A stretch of 64,000 nt of DNA from Alcanivorax profundi (lineage in GTDB: Bacteria > Pseudomonadota > Gammaproteobacteria > Pseudomonadales > Alcanivoracaceae): NCBI RefSeq assembly GCF_003597125.1, contig NZ_QYYA01000002.1, positions 888,167 through 952,166 of the forward strand. Reading direction: 5' to 3'. Positions 63,792-64,000 of this stretch are shown here, one piece after another. Position 1 is the stretch's first letter. The number at the start of each line of letters is the position of its first letter. The notes beneath the pieces were generated by a model. The model was given only the letters and a program-made list of their open reading frames with translations, searched no databases and had not been told where the DNA came from. Position numbers and translations under genes: made by a program.

Positions 63792-63821
63792 GTGGTGACC
63801 CTGATATAGAGGCGTCACCAC
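63792..63821. other. Hairpin between comM and metF
   Basis: GTGGTGAC (63792-63799) and GTCACCAC (63814-63821) form a perfect 8-base-pair stem just after the metF stop on the minus strand. No T-run follows. The rest of the 269-base gap shows nothing I can support beyond promoter sequence for comM. Confidence 0.4.
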
Positions 63822-63835
63822 TTCCGGGGGTTACA

Positions 63836-64000
63836 TCACAGTCCCAGGTTGTCGAGGATACGCAGGTTGGGGCCGGCCTGGTTCATGGTGTAGAAGTGCA
63901 GTCCCGGAGCTCCCATGGCCAGCAGTCGCTCGCACAGGCGGGTGACCACCTCTTCGCCATAGGCTTTTACCGCGGCATCATCATCCTTGAGGTCGTTGAG
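63836..64000 (-). CDS. metF: Methylenetetrahydrofolate reductase, C-terminal end (partial)
   Basis: Translating the minus strand from the window edge gives 54 residues and a TGA stop, including AVKAYGEEVVTRLCERLL and GAPGLHFYTMN, the characteristic C-terminal motif of bacterial MetF, followed by NQAGPNLRILDNLGL. The rest lies outside the window. The enzyme reduces 5,10-methylene- to 5-methyltetrahydrofolate for methionine synthesis. It is read in the same direction as comM. Confidence 0.93.
   Translation of the reverse strand, partial: LNDLKDDDAAVKAYGEEVVTRLCERLLAMGAPGLHFYTMNQAGPNLRILDNLGL

Overview
The window is a contiguous piece of a gammaproteobacterial chromosome of moderately high GC. 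The gene order polA / engB / cytochrome c5 / cytochrome c4 / dsbA / endonuclease-phosphatase resembles Pseudomonas and Oceanospirillales genomes. The lipid-modifying genes (fatty acid desaturase, sterol-desaturase-type hydroxylase, acyl-CoA dehydrogenase, nitronate monooxygenase) and marine-type secreted lipoproteins fit an Alcanivorax-like organism. This genus-level guess is an inference from gene content. Apart from an AT-richer stub at the left edge, the window looks like ordinary chromosome: no prophage, insertion sequence, CRISPR array, tRNA or rRNA was seen.

Layout. Positions 3-257 hold the 3' end of an unrecognised gene. polA (minus) follows, then the complete six-gene Mnh/Mrp/Pha cation/proton antiporter operon with fused A and B subunits (3660-9409). 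The 825-base gap between mnhG and engB holds two tandem small RNA genes. Each has an RpoE/AlgU-like promoter, three hairpins with C-rich loops and a strong intrinsic terminator. The locus corresponds to Spot 42 in enterobacteria and ErsA in Pseudomonas, but here the RNA is duplicated. Next come engB, two cytochromes c, dsbA, an EEP-family hydrolase, an exported Nudix protein and a two-gene secreted-protein operon. Then dgt, a DJ-1/PfpI protein, glutathione peroxidase, and a sulfur cluster (ArsR/BigR-like regulator, two YeeE/YedE proteins) headed by a perfect 24-base palindrome.

The middle third holds a HlyIII-family protein, Dps, a two-gene RND efflux operon, a CaCA exchanger, a PerM-type permease, two paralogous lipoproteins, pirin, OsmC, PpnP, an alpha/beta hydrolase, a patatin-like protein, a MATE transporter and a sterol-desaturase-family protein divergent from an AraC regulator. 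It continues with nitronate monooxygenase, a membrane protein, a three-gene group (CrtC-like protein, APH-type kinase, DUF6285-like) and the glutathione-dependent formaldehyde detoxification pair (adhC/frmA and fghA) divergent from a LysR regulator. The right third holds rep, an RsuA-type pseudouridine synthase, a fatty acid desaturase divergent from a second AraC regulator, a YfcD-like Nudix protein, an SDR and acyl-CoA dehydrogenase pair, a third AraC regulator divergent from a 1711-residue autotransporter and its OmpA-like lipoprotein partner, comM, and the 3' end of metF.

Non-coding structure is the most distinctive aspect. Besides the tandem small RNAs there is a family of inverted heptamer arrays in three places, which supplies the stop codons, and sometimes the last residues, of four unrelated genes. 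There are also REP-like palindromes, a structured and terminator-ended region after dps, and several palindromes that are plausible operators.
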